Shown here one piece after another: positions 29,748 to 38,213 of a DNA stretch of 43,135 nucleotides. Position 1 is the first letter of the stretch, and each line of letters begins with the position of its first letter. Source of the DNA: a virus; the IMG/VR virus record IMGVR_UViG_3300042922_000854, positions 1-43,135 of that record, one strand, 5' to 3'. The position numbers were made by a program, and so were the translations under genes. The notes beneath the pieces were generated by a model that saw nothing but the letters and a program-made list of their open reading frames with translations, searched no databases and was not told where the DNA came from.

Positions 29748-32005
29748 TGGCTAATATAGCAAGCATAGTCGCTCTTATAAGAGACGCTATACTCGGTAAG
29801 GACGTAAGAGAAGCCCTGGCATCGGGTATAGAAACTATAAATACAGAAGTAGAGAATACAACTCAAAGACAGACCACACTTGAAACTAATATGGCAGTTG
29901 TAGAAGCAAATGAAGTTGTGCGGATTGATAATGAGTTAGGTAGAGTTGAAGCTGAGGATCAGCGAGTAAGTGAAGTTGATGCAATTGTAGCAGCATATGA
30001 TGCCGCAACTAAAGCCAATCTTTCTGTGGAAGTCAGCAATGCAAGAACAAGCACAGTAAAAAATAAAGCATTTGGCGTCCTAGATGACAGGCTAGAAGAA
30101 ATCGAGCAGGATCATAAGACGCATTTGGCTGAAAGTGCACAGGAAATTAATTTGCTTAATTCACAAATGACCGTGGTATCTAATGATATAATCGATATTC
30201 AAGCAGAAATAATAAGTAATTATACATCGCTTGATACAAAAATAGATGCACAAGCAAGTGGTTCACCAAAAGGAGTGTATCCAACGTTAGCTGACCTTGA
30301 AACAGCTTATCCAACGGGCAACACAAATATTTATATTGTTTCTGCAGACGGACATTGGTATTATTGGAGTGGTATGGCTTGGAGCGATGGAGGACAGTAT
30401 CAAGCGGTTCTATCATCTTTTGCTAATAAGCTGAACAACAGTGATGCAGCAGCAAATATAACAACAACATCCGCGAACTCAAATATTCATATAAATGGTT
30501 TAGGTTTATGGTTTATCTATTCTGGATATTCGGCGTCTTATCAAATAATACCAGCCGTCGCAGGGCATATATATTATGCTAGAGTTAAAATAACAACCGA
30601 TTCCATTGGAAAATTACAAAATAAGTTTAGGCTTTATTATTCAGATGGTACGTATACCGAGTCTGGCATATCTACGATACCGATAAATGGAATATCCTCG
30701 CAACTTATTACAGCAACAAAAACACTTAATGCAAATATAACAATACGTACAGCCACAATTATTGGGTTAGTGACAAGAGTAAATCAAATGGTTGTAGATT
30801 TAACAGATTTATTTGGTATTGGAAACGAACCGAGTTTAACAGAATTTGAAGAATTATTAAATAATTTTCCTAACGCATGGTTTGACTCATCAAACGATAT
30901 TAACTTTATACAATCTGTTTTGCTTAACACTTTTTTATCATCTAAAAATGACATAGTTGAACAGAATACATTATTAATTCAACAGTCTTATTTGCCTAGT
31001 CAAGTACTAAAGACTATATCTAGGAATACAGACAAACTCATTTTATGGTACGACATTGATAAGAAAATAGTTTATGCAGTTGATAGCGATTTGGTGGTTA
31101 CAGACAGAATTCAACTTTATGCGAGTGATGATTACGGTATAACTTGGGAAAATGTATTCACGGCAAACGCAGGAATAAGACGATTTTATACACTTGAGAG
31201 TGGTTATCATATACTCAACACAACAAGTTCAAGGCTTCAAAGAGTAGCACCTGATTTTAATGGTTATGCTGATTGGGTTGGCGACACTGTTACCTCTTGC
31301 TTAAATTCGGCATTAGGATTTGCAGAACATGACGGAGTAATTTTGTATGCTGAATATGGTAATACAGTGGGAACAAATTACCGAATTTTAAAATCTATAG
31401 ATGATGGTGTGACTTGGACAGTTGCCAATGATGGCACAACAATATTTCATTGGCATTCTATACAAGTAGACCCATACACAGGTTATTTTTGGGCATGTTC
31501 TGGAGATTCAGAAGACGATTGCAAAATTATGTGTTCTGAGGATGGCGGTGCAACTTGGGTAACAAAGACATCGGGTTTGCAAAGTGATAGAGCTGTGGGT
31601 TTGGTATTCTACGAAAATGAGGTTATTTGGGCTATGGATACTGCTGGAACAAAACCCTATATTATGAAAGCTAATAAAGCAAATTTTGTGCCTGTCCAGA
31701 TTGGAGAAGTACCATATGGTGCTACTACTCTAGGTGTATCAAAAACAATAGATGGCTTAACATTTGGATGGTCTAGAGTGGAAGAAAACAGTTCACAAAG
31801 AGAGTCTTGCGTGTTATGGGTAACAAATGGAATAACAATTAAAGAGATACAAAAATTTGCGATTAAGCCTGAGAATGTTATAAACACAGTAACTGTTGGA
31901 TTTACAGATGCTACTATGATTGACGATGAAAATAAATGGTTTGGTAATGCTGCTGGAACAGTATTAGACGGATTACTTGGGTTTGTTTTACCATTAGGTA
32001 TTTAA
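29747..32005 (+). CDS. Tail fibre / receptor-binding protein with Asp-box propeller
   Basis: A 752-aa adsorption protein. Residues 1-170 are helical and BppU-like, with VVEANEVVRIDNELGRVEAEDQRV. A collar-type module follows (GVYPTLADLETAYPTGNTN to WYYWSGMAWSDGGQY, about 182-222). A jelly-roll-like part ends in VDLTDLFGIGNEPSLTEFE (about 348-368). The C-terminal 340 residues have three Asp-box repeats (SDDYGITW about 459, SIDDGVTW about 549, SEDGGATW about 597), the sign of a sialidase-type beta-propeller. No sialidase catalytic set is evident, so sugar binding is more likely than cleavage. The 30400-32000 part is noticeably AT-rich. It lies between Dit and Tal, not after Tal. Confidence 0.82.
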   Translation: MANIASIVALIRDAILGKDVREALASGIETINTEVENTTQRQTTLETNMAVVEANEVVRIDNELGRVEAEDQRVSEVDAIVAAYDAATKANLSVEVSNARTSTVKNKAFGVLDDRLEEIEQDHKTHLAESAQEINLLNSQMTVVSNDIIDIQAEIISNYTSLDTKIDAQASGSPKGVYPTLADLETAYPTGNTNIYIVSADGHWYYWSGMAWSDGGQYQAVLSSFANKLNNSDAAANITTTSANSNIHINGLGLWFIYSGYSASYQIIPAVAGHIYYARVKITTDSIGKLQNKFRLYYSDGTYTESGISTIPINGISSQLITATKTLNANITIRTATIIGLVTRVNQMVVDLTDLFGIGNEPSLTEFEELLNNFPNAWFDSSNDINFIQSVLLNTFLSSKNDIVEQNTLLIQQSYLPSQVLKTISRNTDKLILWYDIDKKIVYAVDSDLVVTDRIQLYASDDYGITWENVFTANAGIRRFYTLESGYHILNTTSSRLQRVAPDFNGYADWVGDTVTSCLNSALGFAEHDGVILYAEYGNTVGTNYRILKSIDDGVTWTVANDGTTIFHWHSIQVDPYTGYFWACSGDSEDDCKIMCSEDGGATWVTKTSGLQSDRAVGLVFYENEVIWAMDTAGTKPYIMKANKANFVPVQIGEVPYGATTLGVSKTIDGLTFGWSRVEENSSQRESCVLWVTNGITIKEIQKFAIKPENVINTVTVGFTDATMIDDENKWFGNAAGTVLDGLLGFVLPLGI

Positions 32006-32048
32006 TGCATATTAGGAAAATTTAGCGTCACAAAGGAAGTGATAAAGC

Positions 32049-33767
32049 TTGTTAAAAGTATATGGTAGATTCGAAGCGGCATTTACATCCAACGGCATAG
32101 CCGTTCTGGAGAATGCCAGCGATATCAAAATAAAAGAGGTAATTAATGGAGAGTATACACTCTCCTTTGTTTTGCCCCGAAATGACCCGAAGTGGCAGTA
32201 CATAAAAGCAGAGAACTTTGTAAAGGCATACCATGCAAGCCAAAAGAAAGACCAGATATTCCGCATAAGGTCCTTTGACGAGATAAGAGATGAGCAGGGC
32301 AAAGTCACAAGCAATATCCAATGCGAACATGCTTACTATGATGCGGCAGATAGCAAACATATCCCAATAGTTGAGCTCATAGGTCAGACTCCAACACAAG
32401 TATTGCAGTATGCTTTCTCTGGAACAAGATTCACAATAGGCACGGTGGAGATAACCACTCCCACAGACATATTCCTGAGTAAAGCAAATCCAGCTCAGAT
32501 AGTAACAAAACTCATTGAGAATGTCGGCGGTGAGCTCATCAAAGACAACTGGACAATCAACCTGGTTACAAAACGAGGAAGTGACACAGGAGGTCAATTC
32601 CGATTCGGCAAGAACATTAAATCACTGAAGCGGAATACAGATGGCACCGGTATTGTGACAAGGCTGTACCCCTACGGAAAGGATGGTATGCAGATAGATT
32701 CAGTAAATAGTGGTGTTGCATACCTCAACAGTCCTCTAATCAATGATTATGACCGCCCACATGTTGGATATACCGACTATAAAGACATTGAGGATCCGCA
32801 AGAACTCAAAGATGCAGGATTAGCTGAGTGGAGCACATCAGAGAAAGACGGCATAGATAAACCGAGAGTGACTTACAATGTGGAGATCGTGGAGCTGTGC
32901 AAACTAAAAGAGTTTGGAGACGAAGAAGCTTTCGCTATTGGAGATACCAATCGCATAATTGATCCAGGCATCGATGCAGACACCCAGCAAAGAATCATTG
33001 AGTATGTAGAGTATCCATATGAGCCAAAGCGGTCCAGCGTGGGATTAGGCAACTATGAGACGAAGCTCTACAGCAAATATACTACAGCAGGAATGCTTGT
33101 AGGCTTTATGGAGTCGGAGAGAGCTGTTGATAGAGTTATAACATCAGAAGGACGACTGAACCCTGGATGGTTTGAAAACATCAAAACAAAGCTTTCAACA
33201 TTGTTTAATGGTGGACTTAAGAAAGCCGTCATGCATCAATACGGTGATATATGGGTTGATGATCCGGATAATCCTACAAAAGCAATGGGCATTCTCGCAG
33301 ATGGCTTTGCAATAGCAAACAGCAAAAAAGCAAATGGAGATTGGGACTGGAAGACTTTCGGAACAGCTGATGGATTTGTAGCCGATTTGATTGTAGCTGG
33401 AATATTAAAAGCAGTAAGAATTGAGGGCTGCACAATAATTGGTAGCACGTTTAAAACAAGTGAGATTGGAAAAAGACTTGAATTATTAGGAAATAAACTA
33501 GTGGTTTATAACGCTGACAATGAAATAAATGGAGTATATATCGATGCTGACAACTTAACATCTCAATTAGATTTATATGAAGCGGGTGTGCGGGTAGCTA
33601 CACTATTTCACGATGGCTTTGGTAAAATAACCTTGGCAGCACTGGGCAATAGGACACTAGAACTATCTGGATATAATATAGAATTTGATGGTAATGTATC
33701 ACGTCTTGAGGAAAGTGGGTATGCGACAAAGCAATGGGTAATTGATAATTTTGCACCCAAAATATAA
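32049..33767 (+). CDS. Tail-associated protein (Tal / tail spike base)
   Basis: A 572-aa protein of the Firmicutes Tal/prophage-endopeptidase-tail family. It begins with MLKVYGRFEAAFTSNGIAVL, ASDIKIKEVINGEYTLSFVLPRND and KAYHASQKKDQIFRIRSFDE. The first 330 residues would form the trimeric hub below Dit. The C-terminal region (SEIGKRLELLGNKLVVYNADNEI) is a beta-structured stem. No peptidase domain is clear. The TTG start follows GGAAGTG. A hairpin at 33768 ends the gene. Confidence 0.87.
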   Translation: MLKVYGRFEAAFTSNGIAVLENASDIKIKEVINGEYTLSFVLPRNDPKWQYIKAENFVKAYHASQKKDQIFRIRSFDEIRDEQGKVTSNIQCEHAYYDAADSKHIPIVELIGQTPTQVLQYAFSGTRFTIGTVEITTPTDIFLSKANPAQIVTKLIENVGGELIKDNWTINLVTKRGSDTGGQFRFGKNIKSLKRNTDGTGIVTRLYPYGKDGMQIDSVNSGVAYLNSPLINDYDRPHVGYTDYKDIEDPQELKDAGLAEWSTSEKDGIDKPRVTYNVEIVELCKLKEFGDEEAFAIGDTNRIIDPGIDADTQQRIIEYVEYPYEPKRSSVGLGNYETKLYSKYTTAGMLVGFMESERAVDRVITSEGRLNPGWFENIKTKLSTLFNGGLKKAVMHQYGDIWVDDPDNPTKAMGILADGFAIANSKKANGDWDWKTFGTADGFVADLIVAGILKAVRIEGCTIIGSTFKTSEIGKRLELLGNKLVVYNADNEINGVYIDADNLTSQLDLYEAGVRVATLFHDGFGKITLAALGNRTLELSGYNIEFDGNVSRLEESGYATKQWVIDNFAPKI

Positions 33768-33786
33768 GGGGAGTAAATTACTCCCC
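33768..33786 (-). terminator. Perfect 9-bp hairpin between convergent tail and moron genes
   Basis: GGGGAGTAA and TTACTCCCC are inverted around one base. On the minus strand it is followed by TTATATTTT and would terminate the moron gene; in the plus direction it is a weaker terminator. It overlaps the moron stop codon. Confidence 0.75.
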
Positions 33787-34368
33787 TAGTATCTCATTAA
33801 ATAACTTAACATTATAATACGGTTTTCCAACCGAATCTAAAAAATGGTTTCCAGATATTTTTAGGTCTGCTAGTACAATATTATTATCCTTTGCGAATGT
33901 TGTTACATTCGTCTTTACATCTATGAACTTAGATTTAATCCCAAAGTGTGCAAATAAATCACTTAATGATAAATAAGTATTTCCATTGTACTTAACAGCT
34001 CCGTTACAACCCTTATAATCAATTACTTCGGCGCTAACTGGAAGTCCGGTATCTAAATCATATTCTATTGCTGCAGTTGTACTCATTTGTACACTTGCTA
34101 GATTTGAAGTAACTTCAGCCTGGCCAAGTTCAGCGTTCCAATTTACATTAAGTCCTGCTTTTTCTAATATACCTCTAAAAGGAGCGTAGGTATTACCTTT
34201 GTAATTTAGGATAGGCAGCTCTTCACTGATGTACTCAGATCCATTAACCATAACCTTGTAGTCAGCTTTATAGCAAAGAAACTCTTCGATAGCTGCGCTT
34301 GCTGGTATTATTGAAAACAGCATTGCACCGACTAGAAAGCCAATGACAAAATGTTTATATTTCTTCAT
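33778..34368 (-). CDS. Secreted stalk/copper amine oxidase N-domain-like protein (moron)
   Basis: A 196-aa protein on the strand opposite to all late genes. Residues 1-26 are a signal peptide (HFVIGFLVGAMLFSIIPASA). The mature part has a stalk / copper amine oxidase N-terminal-like domain: VMVNGSEYISEELPILNYKGNTYAPFRGILEKAGL, then NWNAELGQAEV. This fold is common on clostridial cell surfaces. Its own promoter (TATAAT on the minus strand near 34400) and flanking terminators mark it as a moron, probably expressed in lysogens and exported. Lysogenic conversion or surface masking is possible but unproven. Confidence 0.78.
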   Translation of the reverse strand: MKKYKHFVIGFLVGAMLFSIIPASAAIEEFLCYKADYKVMVNGSEYISEELPILNYKGNTYAPFRGILEKAGLNVNWNAELGQAEVTSNLASVQMSTTAAIEYDLDTGLPVSAEVIDYKGCNGAVKYNGNTYLSLSDLFAHFGIKSKFIDVKTNVTTFAKDNNIVLADLKISGNHFLDSVGKPYYNVKLFNEILGE

Positions 34369-34449
34369 ATAAAAACCTCCAAACTATATATTTATGCTTT
34401 TAATATCATTATATACCTCTTTGGAATAAATATACAGCAACTATTTTCC
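34369..34449 (-). promoter_or_regulatory. Promoter region of the moron gene
   Basis: On the minus strand a TATAAT (near 34403-34408) is followed by a GGAGG six to eight bases before the ATG at 34368. The -35 is weak. The gene is thus independent of the late operon. Confidence 0.5.
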
Positions 34450-34470
34450 GCGCCTTGGTAGGCGCTTTTA
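34450..34470 (+). terminator. Terminator ahead of the lysis genes
   Basis: The stem GCGCCT/AGGCGC (34450-34455, 34460-34465) has a TGGT loop and a TTTTATT tail on the plus strand. It would stop transcripts coming from Tal. Confidence 0.8.
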
Positions 34471-34499
34471 TTATGACAAAATATGAAAGAAGGTGCGAC

Positions 34500-35018
34500 A
34501 TGAATGAATTTCAACATTTCGTTCGCCAACTGTGGGATAATGTAAGCCCTATTCTGGCATGCATTTGGGCATTTTTCTTCTGGATGATGTTTCCGGATGC
34601 AGCATACATACCAGCAGCCATAGCTGTAGGTATAGCTATTGGATTGGATCTCTTCACAAAGCTATATGCATTGGCCAGAAAAAACGGGGGGTATCTAAAA
34701 GCAATAGATAAACACATTATCAAATCAGATACCTTATGGCGAAAAACAAGTATCAAGCTTTATTCCTATCTTGTAATCTTCATCCTGGCGGGGCTATCAG
34801 CCAGAGTGACCCCGTTAGAAATCGTAGGCGTAGGGGTTGCTACATTTGCCTACTCCGTAATATTCATCCGGGAGCTGCAAAGCAATGCAGAAAATCTAAT
34901 AGAGGCTGGAGCTGATTGGCTCAGGCCTTTTCTATCGTGGACAAAACAAAAGGAAAAAGACATTTATGTACAAGCAGGCATTGCGCCTGAACAAAAAAAT
35001 GAAAATATGGAGGGATAA
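34500..35018 (+). CDS. Holin, phage holin family 4-like
   Basis: A 172-aa membrane protein with about three hydrophobic segments (VSPILACIWAFFFWMMF, YIPAAIAVGIAIGLDLF, SYLVIFILAGLSARV). The DLFTKLYALARKNG and RELQSNAENLIEAG segments are typical of the holin_4/toxin-secretion family. It would open the membrane at lysis. The ATG at 34500 follows GAAGGTG; a longer frame to 34455 lacks a site. It precedes a second holin and the endolysin. Confidence 0.85.
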   Translation: MNEFQHFVRQLWDNVSPILACIWAFFFWMMFPDAAYIPAAIAVGIAIGLDLFTKLYALARKNGGYLKAIDKHIIKSDTLWRKTSIKLYSYLVIFILAGLSARVTPLEIVGVGVATFAYSVIFIRELQSNAENLIEAGADWLRPFLSWTKQKEKDIYVQAGIAPEQKNENMEG

Positions 35019-35021
35019 ATC

Positions 35022-35393
35022 ATGTTTAACATTCAAGAGATCATATGGTTCCTTATGATTGCAGTAATTATCATTTTGGGTATGGTACTTACGTATGGCA
35101 AGTTCATTGCACCACGAATTGGGAAGCCACTTCCTGAAAGCATAATGAAGACGGCAGAATCTTGCGCACTGCAGGCCGTTCTTTATATCGAGCAAAATTA
35201 TATGCAAGGTGCCTCTGATGAAGCAAGGAGAGAAGCGGCGAGAGAAAAGTTAAAGCTCCTTTTATCAGCAGAAAAAATAAGCATATCTGATGCTGTGATG
35301 GATATTTTGATTGACGCATCGGTGGCTTACATGAACATTGTATTGCTTGGAAGGTCAGATAAATACATAAAGGATGTGAAGCTTAATGAATAA
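35022..35393 (+). CDS. Phage holin, LLH family
   Basis: A 123-aa protein with one N-terminal membrane segment (IIWFLMIAVIIILGMVLTY) and a charged helical domain (AREAAREKLKLLLSAEKISISDAVMDILIDASVAYM), the standard LLH layout. It probably works with the preceding holin. Its end overlaps the endolysin start by eight bases. Confidence 0.85.
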   Translation: MFNIQEIIWFLMIAVIIILGMVLTYGKFIAPRIGKPLPESIMKTAESCALQAVLYIEQNYMQGASDEARREAAREKLKLLLSAEKISISDAVMDILIDASVAYMNIVLLGRSDKYIKDVKLNE

Positions 35394-36102
35394 GAAGCCT
35401 TTATATTACAAGCAATCAGATCCTAAGTGGGGGAAAATACCCTATACAATTGATGGCGACAAAAATGAAACAATAGGAGCATCCGGATGCGGACCCACAT
35501 GTGCAGCGATGATAATAGCTAGTGTTAAAAACCCTGCGATAACTCCGGTGGAAATGTGCAAATTGGCTATAGAGCTGAAAGACAGAACCGCAAACAATGG
35601 TACTGAGTGGGAGTTCTTTGGCAAGGTAGCAGCTAAGTATGGAATACAGTTCAAACAATCTGGGCACACCCAGGAAGCTATAGAAGCTTTAAAACAAGGT
35701 GCTTATGTTATCTGCAGCATGAAGCCAGGCAAATTTACAAGAGGCGGACATTACATACTTGCATGGGATTTCAAAGACAACAACTTGTTAGTGCATGACC
35801 CTGCTAGTACCTTGCAGGCACGTACCTACGGTGATATTAAAACCTTTGAAACTCAATGTAAACAGTACTTCATATTCTATGTAGGGCAAAAGATTGAGAA
35901 CCCGACACTGAAAAGGGGTATGAATAACGGGTATGTCAAAAACCTGCAGGTGGCACTCAATAAATATGGTTATAAGCTTTCGGTAGACGGTGACTTTGGG
36001 GCAAAGACGGAGGGAGCTGTAAGAGATTTTCAGCGCTCTAAGGGACTTATTGCTGATGGCATTGTAGGACCTAAAACATGGAATAGACTTTATGAGGTGT
36101 AG
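35386..36102 (+). CDS. Endolysin: C39-like peptidase with peptidoglycan-binding domain
   Basis: A 238-aa lysis enzyme. Residues 1-150 are a C39-type (papain-like) peptidase: C35 in GASGCGPTC, H122 in RGGHYILAW and D138 in VHDP form the likely triad. Residues 165-236 are a PG_binding_1 domain (YVKNLQVALNKYGYKLSVDGDFG, then VRDFQRSKGLIADGIVGPKTW). It would cut peptide cross-links of the wall. C39-like catalytic domains are less common in endolysins than amidase or glycosidase types. It overlaps the LLH holin and ends at a strong terminator. Confidence 0.9.
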   Translation: MNKKPLYYKQSDPKWGKIPYTIDGDKNETIGASGCGPTCAAMIIASVKNPAITPVEMCKLAIELKDRTANNGTEWEFFGKVAAKYGIQFKQSGHTQEAIEALKQGAYVICSMKPGKFTRGGHYILAWDFKDNNLLVHDPASTLQARTYGDIKTFETQCKQYFIFYVGQKIENPTLKRGMNNGYVKNLQVALNKYGYKLSVDGDFGAKTEGAVRDFQRSKGLIADGIVGPKTWNRLYEV

Positions 36103-36122
36103 CTTCGGCTGCACCTTTTTTT
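36095..36122 (+). terminator. Strong terminator closing the late operon
   Basis: The stem AGGTGTAGC/GCTGCACCT (36095-36103, 36108-36116, one T-G pair) has a TTCG loop and seven T residues. It begins inside the endolysin stop region. Confidence 0.92.
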
Positions 36123-36309
36123 ATTTTATACAGCATATAGTGCAATAAAAAATTATCCATGCTATATCAAGTGGGTTTACTTTTACTCTGTACTAGTGTA
36201 AAATTCAATTATATTTTGGATTAAACTGTAAAATAATTATTATGATTAACTTTGCATATAATAGTTTTGTAATAATTCTCAGTTATAAATATGAAAGGGA
36301 GGGGTAGCT
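36123..36309 (+). promoter_or_regulatory. Promoter region of the accessory pair
   Basis: This is an AT-rich 187-bp gap with no gene. It offers TTGGAT-16-TATTAT (about 36215-36242) and a TATAAT at 36257-36262. The following gene has a GGGAGGGG ribosome site. The pair is probably transcribed on its own, for example in the lysogen. Confidence 0.5.
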
Positions 36310-37260
36310 GTGGACGATAAGGAACGAAAATTTACCTTAAAATTAGAAAGTAAAGAACACAAAGGCGATAGAGTTCCAGTGAAAGTGTTAGTCAAGACAT
36401 TAGATGGCATACAAAAAGCAGTTTATGAACTTGGCAACTATAGGCTCAACAGAGATTCTACTCCTGGACCAAAACCTTTTGATCTAGAGAAGGACTGTGA
36501 GTTATATTTTGTTAAAGCTGAACAAGGTAGTGTGTTAGCGACTGTTGCTTTCCCAGAACGAGGCTATGATTTGGTTCCTAATTTACCAGATATGACTGAT
36601 TATGTATATAACGATATGAAAAATGTTCTAACTAGCATTGCGAGTAAAAATAGAGCATTGTTCAAGGATACAGTGAAAGATCAAAGAGCAAGAAAAAGAA
36701 TAATGAATAGCCTAGCGCCTGTTTTACCATCTGATAAAAATAAGTACGATTTATTATTTACATTCGACGATGGTAAGAAGCTGCAAAGAATAGAAAGACC
36801 AAAGTCGGATGAAATAAATGAATTTATTGATTTTGTTGAACTAATAGATGCTTCGCAGGATGACGACCTTATTGAGATAAAGGCTCTTTGTAAAGCAATA
36901 GTTAATGAAAATGGAAAGGTAGAGGTTAGAGAAGTTCTAGAATTTGAACTGCTGGATGATTTGAAACCTTATATCATTGAAAAAATCGAAGTTAATAATA
37001 AGATATTTGTTTTATCACAAGAAATAGTGTGTCCGGTAACAAGGGAAGAGGATTACATTATTATTGAGTATGAACCGCTGGGAATTGAGTCATACGCTAA
37101 AACACGTGATGCAGCAATTAACTCGTTTAACGAAGAATTTGCCATTTTATATCGCGTGTATTTATTAGAGGAGAATGAAAACTTAACCCAGGATGCCTTA
37201 AAGATCAAAGAACGGTTATATGAATTAATTGATGGGGTTCAACAGAGGATAGAGATGTAA
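36310..37260 (+). CDS. Unknown 316-aa protein paired with a HicA-like toxin
   Basis: A 316-aa soluble, charged protein with no domain I recognise. It is alpha/beta throughout: beta segments such as FVKAEQGSVLATVAF and EEDYIIIEYEPLGIESYA, and a long helical end from KTRDAAINSFNEEFAILYRVYLL. It has a GTG start after GGGAGGGG. It stands 18 bases upstream of a HicA-like gene, with its own promoter and shared terminator. It may be the antitoxin or sensor of a toxin-antitoxin or phage-defence pair. It is much larger than HicB antitoxins. Role unknown. Confidence 0.6.
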   Translation: MDDKERKFTLKLESKEHKGDRVPVKVLVKTLDGIQKAVYELGNYRLNRDSTPGPKPFDLEKDCELYFVKAEQGSVLATVAFPERGYDLVPNLPDMTDYVYNDMKNVLTSIASKNRALFKDTVKDQRARKRIMNSLAPVLPSDKNKYDLLFTFDDGKKLQRIERPKSDEINEFIDFVELIDASQDDDLIEIKALCKAIVNENGKVEVREVLEFELLDDLKPYIIEKIEVNNKIFVLSQEIVCPVTREEDYIIIEYEPLGIESYAKTRDAAINSFNEEFAILYRVYLLEENENLTQDALKIKERLYELIDGVQQRIEM

Positions 37261-37278
37261 GAGTGGAGGTACGTTAAC

Positions 37279-37566
37279 TTGAATACTGCAAAGACAAAGG
37301 ATATTAGAGCAAGTTTAAATAAAAAGGGATTTATTGAAGAAGAAGATAGAGACCACCGTTATTTCTTCTTAACAATCAATAATAAAAAAACAAGTATACG
37401 TACCAAACTTAGCCATGGTGACTCCGAAATAGATTCTTTTTTAATTGGGAAGATGGCGAAGCAGACAGGTTTGACAAATAAAGAGTTTGAAGACTTAATA
37501 AAATGTCCTTTAACTAAGGATGAATATATAAAGTTATTATTGGAAAGAGGGAAGGTTGTAATTTAG
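37279..37566 (+). CDS. HicA-like mRNA interferase-type protein
   Basis: A 95-aa protein of the dsRBD-like HicA group common in archaea and clostridia. The marks are RASLNKKGFIEEEDRDHRYF with H26 at the active-site position, then KKTSIRTKLSHGDSEID, and KMAKQTGLTNKEFEDLIKCPLTKDEY. HicA proteins cleave mRNA and arrest growth unless neutralised. The usual HicB partner is absent; the 316-aa protein upstream takes its place. The TTG start follows GTGGAGG. A terminator follows. Confidence 0.75.
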   Translation: MNTAKTKDIRASLNKKGFIEEEDRDHRYFFLTINNKKTSIRTKLSHGDSEIDSFLIGKMAKQTGLTNKEFEDLIKCPLTKDEYIKLLLERGKVVI

Positions 37567-37591
37567 CTGGCTGCAAAGCCAGTTATTTTTT
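37565..37591 (+). terminator. Terminator of the HicA-like pair
   Basis: The stem CTGGCT/AGCCAG (37567-37572, 37577-37582), extendable by A-T and G-T pairs, has a GCAA loop and a TTATTTTTT tail. Confidence 0.85.
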
Positions 37592-37601
37592 ACTTCCAAT
37601 A

Positions 37602-37615
37602 CGAACATATGTTTG
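37602..37615. promoter_or_regulatory. Second LexA (SOS) box, overlapping a promoter
   Basis: CGAACATATGTTTG matches the Gram-positive LexA consensus with one changed base in the last half site, a change also seen in known host boxes. It lies directly upstream of a TATAAT at 37617-37622, in the spacer of the promoter of the next gene. LexA bound here would block that promoter. Confidence 0.75.
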
Positions 37616-37649
37616 CTATAATATACTAAAAAGTTCATGGAGGGATAAC

Positions 37650-37931
37650 ATGGCTGGCAATAAATATCCAGTAGAGTGCATAGCAACGTTTGATCCAAAA
37701 GGCGGTATCAGACCTAATAGAGTTAAATTCGAAGATGAAGAAGGAGTCCATGTTATAAAGGTTGATAAGATTATTGAACAAGATGTGAAGAATACCTTTG
37801 GCACAATGAATGGCAATCAAAATAAAGCTTATACATTTAAGTGCGAGTCTGTAATAGATAAAATGCTAATTTCTTTCAGGCTACAGTATGATCAGCAATC
37901 ATGTAAATGGCATATGCTTAAGGTGGTTTAA
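37650..37931 (+). CDS. SOS-controlled small protein of unknown function
   Basis: A 93-aa beta-rich basic protein. The layout KYPVECIATFDPKGGIRPNRVKFEDEEG, then VIKVDKIIEQDV, then YTFKCESVIDKMLISFRLQYDQQSCKW resembles small clostridial proteins encoded in LexA-controlled cassettes near Y-family polymerases, whose function is unknown. That family link is from memory and moderate. It has a GGAGGG ribosome site and a LexA-blocked promoter, so it should be made after DNA damage. No polymerase lies beside it here. Confidence 0.6.
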   Translation: MAGNKYPVECIATFDPKGGIRPNRVKFEDEEGVHVIKVDKIIEQDVKNTFGTMNGNQNKAYTFKCESVIDKMLISFRLQYDQQSCKWHMLKVV

Positions 37932-37971
37932 ATTAGAATGACCATGCATATATATTACTGAGGTGATATGC

Positions 37972-38184
37972 ATGAATGAGGACGATGCAAGAAAAATTGC
38001 CAAGGCATTTTTCGATGAACAAGAAGAACGAGATCGTATAGCTAAAGAACGCGAGAAGGCTGAAGAAGCAAGAAAGCAAAAATCAAGAACGAGAGCAGAG
38101 GCACTAAAGATTATCATCTTAGTAGTCGGTATTTATGTTATATGGCAAGCTATGAAACCAATATTAGAGTTTGCCGGTTGGTGA
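37972..38184 (+). CDS. Small membrane-anchored protein
   Basis: A 70-aa protein. The N-terminal 45 residues form a strongly charged helix (AKAFFDEQEERDRIAKEREKAEEARK) and a single membrane segment follows at about 46-63 (IIILVVGIYVIWQAMKPIL). The ATG follows GAGGTGATATGC; a GTG three codons earlier overlaps that site. Co-transcription with the SOS gene is likely. Function unknown. Confidence 0.6.
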   Translation: MNEDDARKIAKAFFDEQEERDRIAKEREKAEEARKQKSRTRAEALKIIILVVGIYVIWQAMKPILEFAGW

Positions 38185-38213
38185 AAAAGGAATTTCCACA
38201 TCTTCATAGAATA

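Noticed and set aside
32052-32597. 181-codon minus-strand frame rich in cysteine and tyrosine
   Set aside because: Antisense to the start of Tal, which has clear family motifs; no ribosome site.
32767-32780. A third TCGGATATACCGA-like motif in Tal
   Set aside because: Only half the palindrome is kept and it is inside a coding region; probably chance.
37650-37931. YolD-type SOS protein
   Set aside because: Position and regulation would fit, but the sequence layout does not show the YolD pattern, so no gene symbol is given.
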